Of a stretch of DNA of 9,125 nt, positions 1 to 7,503 are shown in pieces. The notes under the pieces are model-generated. The model had not been told where the DNA came from. It did no database searches and worked only from the letters and a program-made list of their open reading frames with translations. How positions within the stretch are numbered: the stretch's first letter is position 1; every line of letters starts with the position of its first letter. Source of the DNA: Chitinophagaceae bacterium (GTDB lineage: Bacteria > Bacteroidota > Bacteroidia > Chitinophagales > Chitinophagaceae); NCBI GenBank assembly GCA_947378615.1, contig CANCKV010000093.1, forward strand, positions 1-9,125, in the 5' to 3' direction. The position numbers and the translations under genes are program-made.

Positions 1-793
1 ATTGTACTTCGAATACAGATTCCGCATTATTTTCTCCACTTTTCAGAAAGACGTCTCCGAAGTTAGAAGTCAATGTAAATGCATTACTGCTTATGACTCT
101 ATCTAAAACAGCGGCGGCTGAATCAAATTTATTTTCATACAAATAAACCTTTCCTAATAAAGCTTGTGCCGAATACAAAGTGGCTCGTCCTTTGTCCGTC
201 TGAACTTTTGGCAAAGCAGCAATAGCATTCGTCAGGTCACTTTCAATTTGCTTATAAATTAATATCTTAGAGGTACGCTTTAATGTTTTAGAATCACTAA
301 CTGTCAATTTATGGTCAGTAAACAAGGGCACATCACCAAATAACTTAACTAACTCAAAATAATAGTAGCCTCTTAAAAAATAAGCCTCTCCAAAAAGAGC
401 GTCCTTACCAATAAAATTGAGCAATCCTTTATTTTGATTTAGGTAATTTACTCGATTAATACCTTCGAAACAATCAGTCCACGATTCTGCTAAAACACTA
501 TTATTGGGTACTATTTGAAAATTGTGAATTTGTTGCATTCCAACATTATCCACGGCACTTTCACCACCACACATTGCATTGTCCGAAGCAATATCACCAA
601 TCATTGGGTCACTCCATAACCATTGTAAAGGAGTGTAACACCCGACTAATAGAGTTTGATAATCAGCAGCAGTTTTGAAATAGTCTGCTGTGGTAACAAT
701 ATAATCTTCCTGTGCTTTGTAATCTACAAACTTGTTACAAGCAGTAGTTAGAAGAAATAAAAATGCTACTCCTATTATTTTAATATTTTTCAT
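1..793 (-). CDS. SusD/RagB-like outer-membrane nutrient-binding lipoprotein (N-terminal half, cut by window edge)
   Basis: Translating the minus strand from the ATG at 791-793 gives 264 open codons up to the window edge. The family is usually about 500-600 residues, so the C-terminal half is missing only because the window ends. The N-terminus (MKNIKIIGVAFLFLLTTAC) is a lipoprotein signal with Cys19 as the probable lipidated residue. Around residues 133-155 is the SusD signature with a YFLRGYYYFELVKLFGDVPL core, and around 214-235 a TPR-like helical pair (GKVYLYENKFDSAAAVLDR). Known SusD proteins sit on the SusC barrel as a lid and bind glycan at the cell surface. The start lies 18 bases after the susC-like stop, so the two are almost certainly co-transcribed. 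An in-frame ATG at 800-802 would add three residues (MHK) and cannot be excluded; neither start has a Shine-Dalgarno, as is usual in Bacteroidota. The ligand cannot be read from this fragment. Confidence 0.95.
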   Translation of the reverse strand, partial: MKNIKIIGVAFLFLLTTACNKFVDYKAQEDYIVTTADYFKTAADYQTLLVGCYTPLQWLWSDPMIGDIASDNAMCGGESAVDNVGMQQIHNFQIVPNNSVLAESWTDCFEGINRVNYLNQNKGLLNFIGKDALFGEAYFLRGYYYFELVKLFGDVPLFTDHKLTVSDSKTLKRTSKILIYKQIESDLTNAIAALPKVQTDKGRATLYSAQALLGKVYLYENKFDSAAAVLDRVISSNAFTLTSNFGDVFLKSGENNAESVFEVQ

Positions 794-811
794 TTTGTGC
801 ATTTTTAAGAA

Positions 812-3800
812 TTAAAATTTACAATCAATACCCATCGAATATATTCTAGCCTGAGGATAGGAACCCCTATCAACACCTGTATCAAAAATACCTCCTGCAA
901 TTTCTGGATCTAGTCCTGAATACTTGGTGAGGGTGAGTGCATTCTTTACTTGTGTGTAAATCCTTATTTTACTGAATATCTTATTCTTGTAAAGTGAGGC
1001 AGGAATTGTATAACCTAATTGAATATCCTTAATTTTTATAAAAGAACCATCTTCAATATATCTATCAGAAGCCCTTGTATTGATATTAGGATCTGCATAA
1101 GTTACCCTCGGACTTTTAGGATCGTTTGTAGTTCCTGCACCTGTCCACCTAGATAAGATTCCCCTATATTTATTGGTGAATGCAAGATTTCTTTCATAAG
1201 CTCTATAGATATCATTACCATAAGAGGCATAGATATATACATTGAAATCAAATGATTTATACTCTACCGATACATTCCATCCCAAAGTGAATTTAGGGAA
1301 GGGATTGCCAATCATCGTTCTATCAGAATCACTAATTTTTCCATCTCCATTTAGGTCAGCGTATTTAATATCACCTGGTTGTACATTAGGTTGCTTGGGA
1401 CTTTTTGCAATTTCTTCCTGAGTTTGAAAGATTCCAACCGTTTTGTAACCATAAAAATAACCTGGAGCACGCCCCTTTTCATATCTTGTTACAGAATATT
1501 TAGTAGGAATACCATAAGAACCACCTTCTAAATAACCGTTACTTGTTTCAGTCACTAAGTTTTTAGCTGTTGTAAAAGTGACCGTATTTGACAATTTCAA
1601 ATTCTTGCCAATTGGTTGCGTATAATTTAGACTTAGATCCAAGCCTTTGGTTTGAGAGGTTCCCACATTTGTAAAGGGAGCGGCAGATGTACCTAAGTAC
1701 AAGGAAAGTTGTGGAATAAATAATAATCCACTAATATCTCTTTCAAAATAATCGACAGTCAGGGTCAGTTTATTATGCAGAAACCTAGCATCGAAACCAA
1801 AATTGAATTGCTTTTGCTGTTCCCATTTCAAATCAAGATTAGCAAATGTAGATAAGGTACTACCATTTACAGGCGAGCCATTAAAAACATATCCTGTATT
1901 GTTTCCCTTGCCATACTCATATATTCCTGTATAAATCTGTAGGTATTGAGGATGATCAATATTGTCATTTCCTGTTACACCATAACTACCTCTAATTTTG
2001 AGATAATCAATTGGTTTGAATTTATAGAAATTTTCGGATGAAACAACCCATCCTAAAGAACCGGCATAAAAGGTTCCAAACTTATTGTTGGTACCAAATT
2101 CATAAGAACCATCATTCCGTAGAGAAATTGAGGCTAAATACTTTTCTTGAAAGTCGTAATTTAATCTGCTGAAATAAGAAATATTCCTTTTTTCAAAACG
2201 GTATCCTCCACCACTAATTGATAGACCTGATCCTGTAGCAGATGAAAAATCTGCCCAATCCCAAGAATTGTTTGGCACATCCTCTCTAGAAGCTGAAACT
2301 ACATTTCCAGTATTTTTAGCCGCAGAAATACCTAGCAACAAATCGAATGAATGTTCTCTAGCTAATTTGAAAGTATAATTTCCAAATGTTTCTAATGTGT
2401 AATTATAGTAAGTATCCTTGTCATGACTAACAGAATTGTGACCGAGTCCATTTGATGTACCGTTAGCATTCAATTTTGAACTTGTATGATTTACTCCATA
2501 GTAAACTAATGGAGCAAATGATTTATTAGTGATATCAACATTTGTAAACCCATAACGTGTAGTTATTTTCAGATTCTTCAGCAAGTTGTATTGCAATTCT
2601 AGTTTACCATATAACTTATTGGTATTTGACTTATTGAAAGTATTTGCCAATTGAGTCAATGGGTTCACAATTTCAGAAATAATATTATTACTAACACTAT
2701 ACTCTCCAACAGTACCCGGCACATTATTATAGAGAGGAACTGTAGGATCGAAATTGATGGCATTAGAGATTACGCTGTTAATGGCATTTTCAGGAACTGA
2801 AGCGCCCCTAATATTTACAAAACTGATATTACTTAACAATTTGAGTTTAGAAGTTAGGTCGATAGTAAGGTTTGAAGTGGCATTGTAACGATTGAAATAT
2901 GATTTATCGCCACCACCTACAATTCCATCCTGACCAGTATAGGCACCTGAAACAAAATAAGTCACATTATCAGCACCACCCCTTGCAGTGATTGAATGAG
3001 ATTGTAGTGGTGCATTTTTGAATATCTGATCTTGCCAATTTACGCCAACACCCAATTTTGATAAATCAGTAAAAGCAATCGCATTTCCATCTACCAAGCG
3101 ACCTTCATTGACGATTGCCCCATATTCTGTGGCATTCAATACGGGAAGTTTTCTTGCTACTTCTTGAATACCATAGTTACTACTGTAATTAAATTCGACC
3201 TTTTTATTCTTTCTTCCTGTTTTTGTTGTCACTAAGATGACTCCATTACCACCCTTTACACCATAGATAGCAGTAGTGGCGGCATCCTTTAATACATTAA
3301 TAGATTCGATATCGGCAGAATTGATTGAGTTTAAATCATCCAAACTTTCAACAGCACCATCAACTACTACTAAAGGGTCACTGCCTTTATAGGATGGAAT
3401 ACCCCGAACAAATACAGTTGGCTTTCCTCCTGGAGAACCAGAAGATATTACATTCACCCCTGCAGCCCTACCTTGTAGAGCATCTTCTGCACGAACTGGT
3501 TTTAACTTTTCAATATCTGCAGATCTTACCGTTGAGATAGCACCTGAAACTTTTGTTACCTTTTGCGTACCATATCCAACCACAATAACTTCATCATTTT
3601 TCTTTATATCCTCTTCCATCTGAATAGAGATAGCACCGGCAGTATTTACTTTATACTTGTAAGGAGACATTCCGATATAAGTGACAGTTAAGGTTGCCCC
3701 TTTTTCAACTGTGATAGTGAAGTTCCCGCTTTCATTCGTTTGCGTGGACTTGTGTGTCTTTTCATTTACAACTGATGCACCTTCTAAAGCAGTGCCCGTT

Positions 3801-3910
3801 GTCTTATTTGTTACTTTTCCAGTTACTACAATATTGTCCTGAGCACTTACCCTAAATAAAAGGCTGCTCAAAAAAATACCGATACATAACAATCTGACTT
3901 TTAATTTCAT
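812..3910 (-). CDS. SusC/RagA-family TonB-dependent outer-membrane transporter
   Basis: This 1032-residue protein is full length for the family. Residues 1-23 are a type I signal peptide (cleavage likely after VSA, before Gln24). Residues about 26-99 form a carboxypeptidase-D regulatory-like beta-sandwich, followed by a TonB box (DEVIVVGYG, 106-114) and a plug domain to about 232. The plug holds the SusC/RagA signature with LKDAATTAIYG and GVILVTTKTG (about 207-232). The rest is a 22-stranded-type barrel, with the conserved DLNGDGKISDSD segment at 852-863 and a terminal Phe, as expected for an outer-membrane protein. No STN domain precedes the plug, so it is not expected to signal to an anti-sigma factor. 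It would import oligosaccharides or another nutrient with the SusD partner encoded immediately downstream. It follows the terminator of the upstream gene, so it probably starts its own transcript within 3911-4080, although no clear TAnnTTTG-type promoter is visible. The substrate is unknown. Confidence 0.97.
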   Translation of the reverse strand: MKLKVRLLCIGIFLSSLLFRVSAQDNIVVTGKVTNKTTGTALEGASVVNEKTHKSTQTNESGNFTITVEKGATLTVTYIGMSPYKYKVNTAGAISIQMEEDIKKNDEVIVVGYGTQKVTKVSGAISTVRSADIEKLKPVRAEDALQGRAAGVNVISSGSPGGKPTVFVRGIPSYKGSDPLVVVDGAVESLDDLNSINSADIESINVLKDAATTAIYGVKGGNGVILVTTKTGRKNKKVEFNYSSNYGIQEVARKLPVLNATEYGAIVNEGRLVDGNAIAFTDLSKLGVGVNWQDQIFKNAPLQSHSITARGGADNVTYFVSGAYTGQDGIVGGGDKSYFNRYNATSNLTIDLTSKLKLLSNISFVNIRGASVPENAINSVISNAINFDPTVPLYNNVPGTVGEYSVSNNIISEIVNPLTQLANTFNKSNTNKLYGKLELQYNLLKNLKITTRYGFTNVDITNKSFAPLVYYGVNHTSSKLNANGTSNGLGHNSVSHDKDTYYNYTLETFGNYTFKLAREHSFDLLLGISAAKNTGNVVSASREDVPNNSWDWADFSSATGSGLSISGGGYRFEKRNISYFSRLNYDFQEKYLASISLRNDGSYEFGTNNKFGTFYAGSLGWVVSSENFYKFKPIDYLKIRGSYGVTGNDNIDHPQYLQIYTGIYEYGKGNNTGYVFNGSPVNGSTLSTFANLDLKWEQQKQFNFGFDARFLHNKLTLTVDYFERDISGLLFIPQLSLYLGTSAAPFTNVGTSQTKGLDLSLNYTQPIGKNLKLSNTVTFTTAKNLVTETSNGYLEGGSYGIPTKYSVTRYEKGRAPGYFYGYKTVGIFQTQEEIAKSPKQPNVQPGDIKYADLNGDGKISDSDRTMIGNPFPKFTLGWNVSVEYKSFDFNVYIYASYGNDIYRAYERNLAFTNKYRGILSRWTGAGTTNDPKSPRVTYADPNINTRASDRYIEDGSFIKIKDIQLGYTIPASLYKNKIFSKIRIYTQVKNALTLTKYSGLDPEIAGGIFDTGVDRGSYPQARIYSMGIDCKF

Positions 3911-4080
3911 AATACAATCGTTTAAAACGTTAAGAATTCAAAAAGTGATGAGTTATAAGTGATGAGTGATGGGTCTGAATACCATCTTAAGATCTTCCTA
4001 GTTTATAACATTTTATCATTTGACTAGCTCATTTAAGGATGAGCTTATTTAATAAAACTTTGATATATCGAGAATATTTT
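3911..4080 (-). promoter_or_regulatory. Leader and probable promoter region of the susC-susD operon
   Basis: This AT-rich stretch lies between the terminator of the modular-protein gene and the susC-like start, so a promoter for susC-susD is expected here by position. I found no good match to the Bacteroidota consensus (TTTG, about 19 bases, TAnnTTTG). Visible elements are a gapped inverted repeat CGTTT-A-AAACG (3919-3929), only 9 bases before the ATG; a 14-base-period direct repeat (3943-3966); a 10-base palindrome ATCTTAAGAT (3984-3993) overlapping the palindrome AAGATCTT (3989-3996); and a hairpin with 7-base arms AGCTCAT/ATGAGCT around a 6-base loop (4026-4045). Their density is suggestive of regulation, but short palindromes arise readily in AT-rich DNA. 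The assignment as a promoter region is inference from gene layout. Confidence 0.4.
3943..3966. repeat. Two direct copies of AAGTGATGAG, 14-base period
   Basis: The decamer AAGTGATGAG occurs at 3943-3952 and again at 3957-3966, separated by TTAT. It is followed by a partial third element TGATGGG (3967-3973). The pair lies 33-56 bases upstream of the susC-like start codon, where a regulator or a leader structure could act. The copies are exact; a function is not established. Confidence 0.6.
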
Positions 4081-4111
4081 TAAAAGAGGAGGCTACCAAA
4101 TGGCAGCCTCC
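4081..4111 (-). terminator. Rho-independent terminator of the modular T9SS protein gene
   Basis: Read on the minus strand, positions 4111 to 4088 form a hairpin with two 10-base arms (GGAGGCTGCC and GGTAGCCTCC, one G-U pair) closing an ATTT tetraloop. The stem is followed directly by TCTTTT. It begins 27 bases after the stop codon of the 1121-residue gene and is strikingly GC-rich for this region. It should end that transcript and so separate it from the susC-susD operon. Confidence 0.88.
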
Positions 4112-4137
4112 ATTCTATATTTTTGATAAAAACTAGA

Positions 4138-7100
4138 TTATTGAATTACTACTTTTGTAGTTTGTGTATGATTACCATCTTTCAATGCCATTATATAAAT
4201 TCCCTTTGCCAAACCTGCAACATCAACAGTTACCTTGCTGCCTGAATTACTATTTGACAATTGAATCGTTCTTGACACTTTTCCGACCAAATTAATTAAA
4301 CTTAAGCTTGCAGAAGCATTGTGAATTTGTGGTAAAGTAACCATCATTCTTTCTTTCACAGGATTAGGGAAGAAGGAAATACTACAAATCGCAGAGAAAT
4401 CAACAGTTACAATAGATGAATAAGTAACATTTCCTGTAACATCTGTAATAGCTAAACGATAGTAGTTCAATCCTGCAATAGGATTATTATCAGTTACTGA
4501 ATAACTTGTATTGTTACCACGACTTGAAACAGCTGTTACAACTGACCATGAATTTCCGTTACTGCTGTGTTCAATATTGATGTTCTTCACATTCGTTTCA
4601 ATCAATGATTTCCATGAAATCAATGCTTTACTTCCGTTAACAACAGCATTTAGCCCTTCTAATTTTATAGGTAAAATATTCGAAGGATCCCAGAAATAAA
4701 GATTGTCAATATAAACAGTCTTGTTACCGTTTCCTAAATCAAACATTAACTGATTTATGCTATTCAATGATACAGGACTGAATTTAGATAAAGGAATATC
4801 TAAGCTAGTCCATTGATTCAATATTGGCATTAGCGTATCACCCACTTGAACAGGTGTACCTGAAGTATTGATTAGATTCAACCTCAAAGAAGAACAATCA
4901 GGCGTATAAATATCAACGTGTAAGAAACTAGCTTTTGAAACATCAAGAGAACCTGTCAATTGAATGCCTTCAAAGTCGAAGTTGCTATAACTCATGGTAT
5001 TATTTCCTTGAATTGAATCATAAGCAACCACATTCTTTCCACCCCAATGTGTATCGAAGTTTGTTCCTGCAACAGCTGAATAGCTATCACTAAATAAAGA
5101 GATTACATTTACAGCAGGCGTAGTAGGAATTGGAGCTGCAGAAGTAGGTGCAGGATAAGCTACTACCAAAGTAGCACTAGTAGATGCACTAGAGAAACCA
5201 CCTGCAGCAGCTTGTATTGCTGTAATTAATGTTGAACCTGCCCCAACAATTGTTACTGTATTTCCACTGATTGTTGCCACAGCTGTATTACCACTTGTGT
5301 AAGTAAATGCACCTGTACTTGTACTAGTAGGAGCTGTTAACGTAAACGGTGCTGCTCCAATTAATTGATTAGGAACAGTAAAAGCACCGAGCGTAGGCTT
5401 TCCTGACTTTTGAACGAAATATACATTTTCTAAATAAATAGTACCATTGATACCTTGGGGAGTTACACCTGCATTGTTACCAATAAAGTTGAACTGCAAC
5501 AATTTACTTAAATCACAAGGAGCATTAGGTGCACCAATTTTATGTGGATTAACAGTAAATACAGACAATGGGATAGAGATACTGTTCCACTGACCTGGCA
5601 CCAATTTAATGGTATCAGTATTTTCATTTGTTGCTATTAAATCTAATAAAATTCCTGTTAAATCAGGAGTCCATATATCAAGATGAAGGGTATCATAAGT
5701 ACTCACATTGATTGGAGCAGCGAATTGAACGCCTGCATAATCCAAAGGAGAATATTTAATAGTAGTGTCACCTGTAATATTCAGATAAGTAGCTTGTGCC
5801 TTTTGTCCCCAACTTTGTAACCAAGTACCTGTACCTTTTGCCAAAGAGTCTTGAGAATAATGACTACCAAATACAGATAACACATTTGACGCACTAGCTG
5901 TAGGAGCTTGAGCACTTGTTGTTGGTGTAGAACCCTTTGCAGCAACTACTAAATTAGCGGTGATAGTTCCAATGGAATAAGTACCAGAAGCCGCTTGAGT
6001 GGCGGTGATAACTGTAGTACCTGCACCAACAATCGTTACTGTATTTCCAGAGATAGTGGCAACATTCAAATTGCTACTTGTGTATGTAAAGGCACCTGCG
6101 CTGTTACTTGTAGGAGTAGTTAAAGTGAATGGTGCATCGCCAACCGTTTTGGAAGGAACGGTAAAAGTACCAATAGTAGGAAGTGTGCCAGAACCTGTTG
6201 CAGACCAGAAATATAAGTTATCTAAATAAATTGTATTGTTACCACTGCCTAAATCAAACATCAATTGATTGATTTTACTCATTACAACAGGGCTAAATTT
6301 AGATACTGGAATATCAAAACTAGTCCATTGATTCAAAGTTGGTTTCAATGTATCGCCTACTTGAACGGTAGGAGTACCTGTATTGATTAAATTAATTCTC
6401 AATGATGCACAGTCAGGCGTAAAAATATCAACGTGCAAAAATCCAGCTTTTGAAGCATCAAGATTACCTGCAATTTGAATGCCTTCAAAATCGAAGTTTG
6501 TATAATGCATTGTGTTATTACCCTGAATAGAATCATAAGATACTGCATTCTGACCACCCCAATGAGTATCGAAGTTGGTACCAGCAAAGTTGGTATAGCT
6601 ATCACTAAATAAAGAAATGACATTCGCAGCATTTGTTGTAGGAACTGGAGCCGAAGTAGTAGGTGCTGGATAAGAAACAACTAAAGTTGCACTTGTAGAG
6701 GCACTAGAGAAACCACCTGCCGCAGCCTGATTTGCAGTAATTAATGAAGAACCGGCACCCTTGACAGTTACTGTATTGCCACTAATCGTAGCAACGCTTG
6801 TATTACTACTAGTATAGGTAAATGCACCTGTACTTGTACTTGTAGGAGGAGTTAGGGTAAATGGTGAGGCACCCACCAATTTGGCAGGAACAGTAAATGT
6901 ACCTAAAGCAGGTTTACCTGATTTTTGAACAAAATATATATTCTGCAAATAAATGGTACCAGATATACCTTGAGGTGTTACTCCAGCATTATTTCCAACA
7001 AAATTAAATTGTAATAATTTACTTAAATCGCAGGGTGAATTTGGCGCACCAAATTTATGCGGATTAACTGTATAGACAGATAAAGGAATGGAGATACTAT

Positions 7101-7503
7101 TCCATTTATTAGGTGTTAACTTAATAGTGTCAGAATTTTCATTCGTTGCAATCAAATTTAAAAAGATACCTGTCAAAGTAGGTGTCCAAATATCTAGATG
7201 GAGTGTATCATAGGTGCTAACATTGATAGCAGTTGAGAACTGTACACCTGCATAATCTAGGGGGGAGTACTTAATAGTAGTATCGCCTCCAATACTTAAA
7301 TAAGTAGCTAACGCTTTTTGACCCCAATTTTGTAGCCAAGTACCTTTTCCGGCAGCCTGAGATGCCTGAGTGTAATGACTACCAAACACCGATAATACAT
7401 TCGATGCACTTGCTGTTGGGGTTGGGGCTGCTGTTAGAGGCTGTGCATGAACTCGTAGTATAAATACTAAAAGGCAAGCCAATAAAAAGTACTGTTTTTT
7501 CAT
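4138..7503 (-). CDS. Secreted multimodular carbohydrate-binding-like protein with type IX secretion sorting domain
   Basis: The product is 1121 residues. Residues 1-20 are a signal peptide (MKKQYFLLACLLVFILRVHA), with Gln21 the likely mature N-terminus. The order is: beta-sandwich module A1 (about 27-193), Ig-like 1 (198-277), module C1 (283-434), Ig-like 2 (442-521), A2 (534-698), Ig-like 3 (704-782), C2 (787-939), a fibronectin-III-like domain (944-1034) and a Por/type IX sorting domain (about 1045-1121, with FFPNPV and the GLAKGIYIMALKDG pattern). A and C modules share NVxSxF at the start, a Trp-Gly motif, LHxDIxTP and a closing LxNxYF, so all four are one fold family. They resemble, from memory, the NVISLFSDSYT-type modules attached to Bacteroidota glycoside hydrolases. 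The Ig-like domains carry ATISGNTVT and resemble bacterial Ig-like (BIG2) domains. No catalytic domain is visible. I infer a surface or released glycan-binding protein for the adjacent SusC/SusD system. The LLAC at residues 7-10 lies too early to be a lipobox. The start follows an A-rich, Shine-Dalgarno-free leader. Confidence 0.85.
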   Translation of the reverse strand: MKKQYFLLACLLVFILRVHAQPLTAAPTPTASASNVLSVFGSHYTQASQAAGKGTWLQNWGQKALATYLSIGGDTTIKYSPLDYAGVQFSTAINVSTYDTLHLDIWTPTLTGIFLNLIATNENSDTIKLTPNKWNSISIPLSVYTVNPHKFGAPNSPCDLSKLLQFNFVGNNAGVTPQGISGTIYLQNIYFVQKSGKPALGTFTVPAKLVGASPFTLTPPTSTSTGAFTYTSSNTSVATISGNTVTVKGAGSSLITANQAAAGGFSSASTSATLVVSYPAPTTSAPVPTTNAANVISLFSDSYTNFAGTNFDTHWGGQNAVSYDSIQGNNTMHYTNFDFEGIQIAGNLDASKAGFLHVDIFTPDCASLRINLINTGTPTVQVGDTLKPTLNQWTSFDIPVSKFSPVVMSKINQLMFDLGSGNNTIYLDNLYFWSATGSGTLPTIGTFTVPSKTVGDAPFTLTTPTSNSAGAFTYTSSNLNVATISGNTVTIVGAGTTVITATQAASGTYSIGTITANLVVAAKGSTPTTSAQAPTASASNVLSVFGSHYSQDSLAKGTGTWLQSWGQKAQATYLNITGDTTIKYSPLDYAGVQFAAPINVSTYDTLHLDIWTPDLTGILLDLIATNENTDTIKLVPGQWNSISIPLSVFTVNPHKIGAPNAPCDLSKLLQFNFIGNNAGVTPQGINGTIYLENVYFVQKSGKPTLGAFTVPNQLIGAAPFTLTAPTSTSTGAFTYTSGNTAVATISGNTVTIVGAGSTLITAIQAAAGGFSSASTSATLVVAYPAPTSAAPIPTTPAVNVISLFSDSYSAVAGTNFDTHWGGKNVVAYDSIQGNNTMSYSNFDFEGIQLTGSLDVSKASFLHVDIYTPDCSSLRLNLINTSGTPVQVGDTLMPILNQWTSLDIPLSKFSPVSLNSINQLMFDLGNGNKTVYIDNLYFWDPSNILPIKLEGLNAVVNGSKALISWKSLIETNVKNINIEHSSNGNSWSVVTAVSSRGNNTSYSVTDNNPIAGLNYYRLAITDVTGNVTYSSIVTVDFSAICSISFFPNPVKERMMVTLPQIHNASASLSLINLVGKVSRTIQLSNSNSGSKVTVDVAGLAKGIYIMALKDGNHTQTTKVVIQ
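4690..5904 (-). repeat. Second copy of the 405-residue internal duplication (A2, Ig-like 3, C2)
   Basis: This segment encodes residues 534-938 and aligns without a net gap to residues 29-433, at a constant offset of 505 residues (1515 bases). Identity by eye is about 85 percent in the A module and a little lower in the C module. The DNA has drifted more than the protein, with many third-position differences, which indicates a duplication old enough for synonymous change but with the protein under constraint. Confidence 0.9.
6205..7419 (-). repeat. First copy of the 405-residue internal duplication (A1, Ig-like 1, C1)
   Basis: This segment encodes residues 29-433, from PTASASNVLSVFGSHY to the closing YFW. 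The same architecture recurs at 4690-5904. The roughly 100-residue spacer between the copies (residues 434-533) holds Ig-like domain 2, itself related to Ig-like domains 1 and 3. The protein is therefore a strict alternation of sandwich and Ig-like domains. Confidence 0.9.

Noticed and set aside
3325..3540. 71-codon plus-strand open frame inside the susC-like gene
   Set aside because: It lies wholly opposite the conserved plug domain; the peptide has no recognisable domain, and the SusC signature is read on the other strand.
4511..4699. 62-codon plus-strand open frame opposite the FN3-like region
   Set aside because: It is antisense to clear domain-coding sequence and has no features of its own.
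5999..6229. 76-codon plus-strand frame with a hydrophobic Val-rich product
   Set aside because: The Val/Ala/Pro richness mirrors the antisense of the Thr/Asn/Gly-rich Ig-like repeats; it is a composition artefact.
6399..6680. 93-codon minus-strand frame within the modular-protein gene
   Set aside because: It is a frame-shifted shadow of module C1, whose correct frame matches module C2 residue by residue.
7474..7503. LLAC at residues 7-10 of the modular protein as a lipobox
   Set aside because: Only nine residues precede the Cys and a hydrophobic stretch continues after it to a normal HA-Q signal peptidase I site; a T9SS sorting domain also argues against lipidation.
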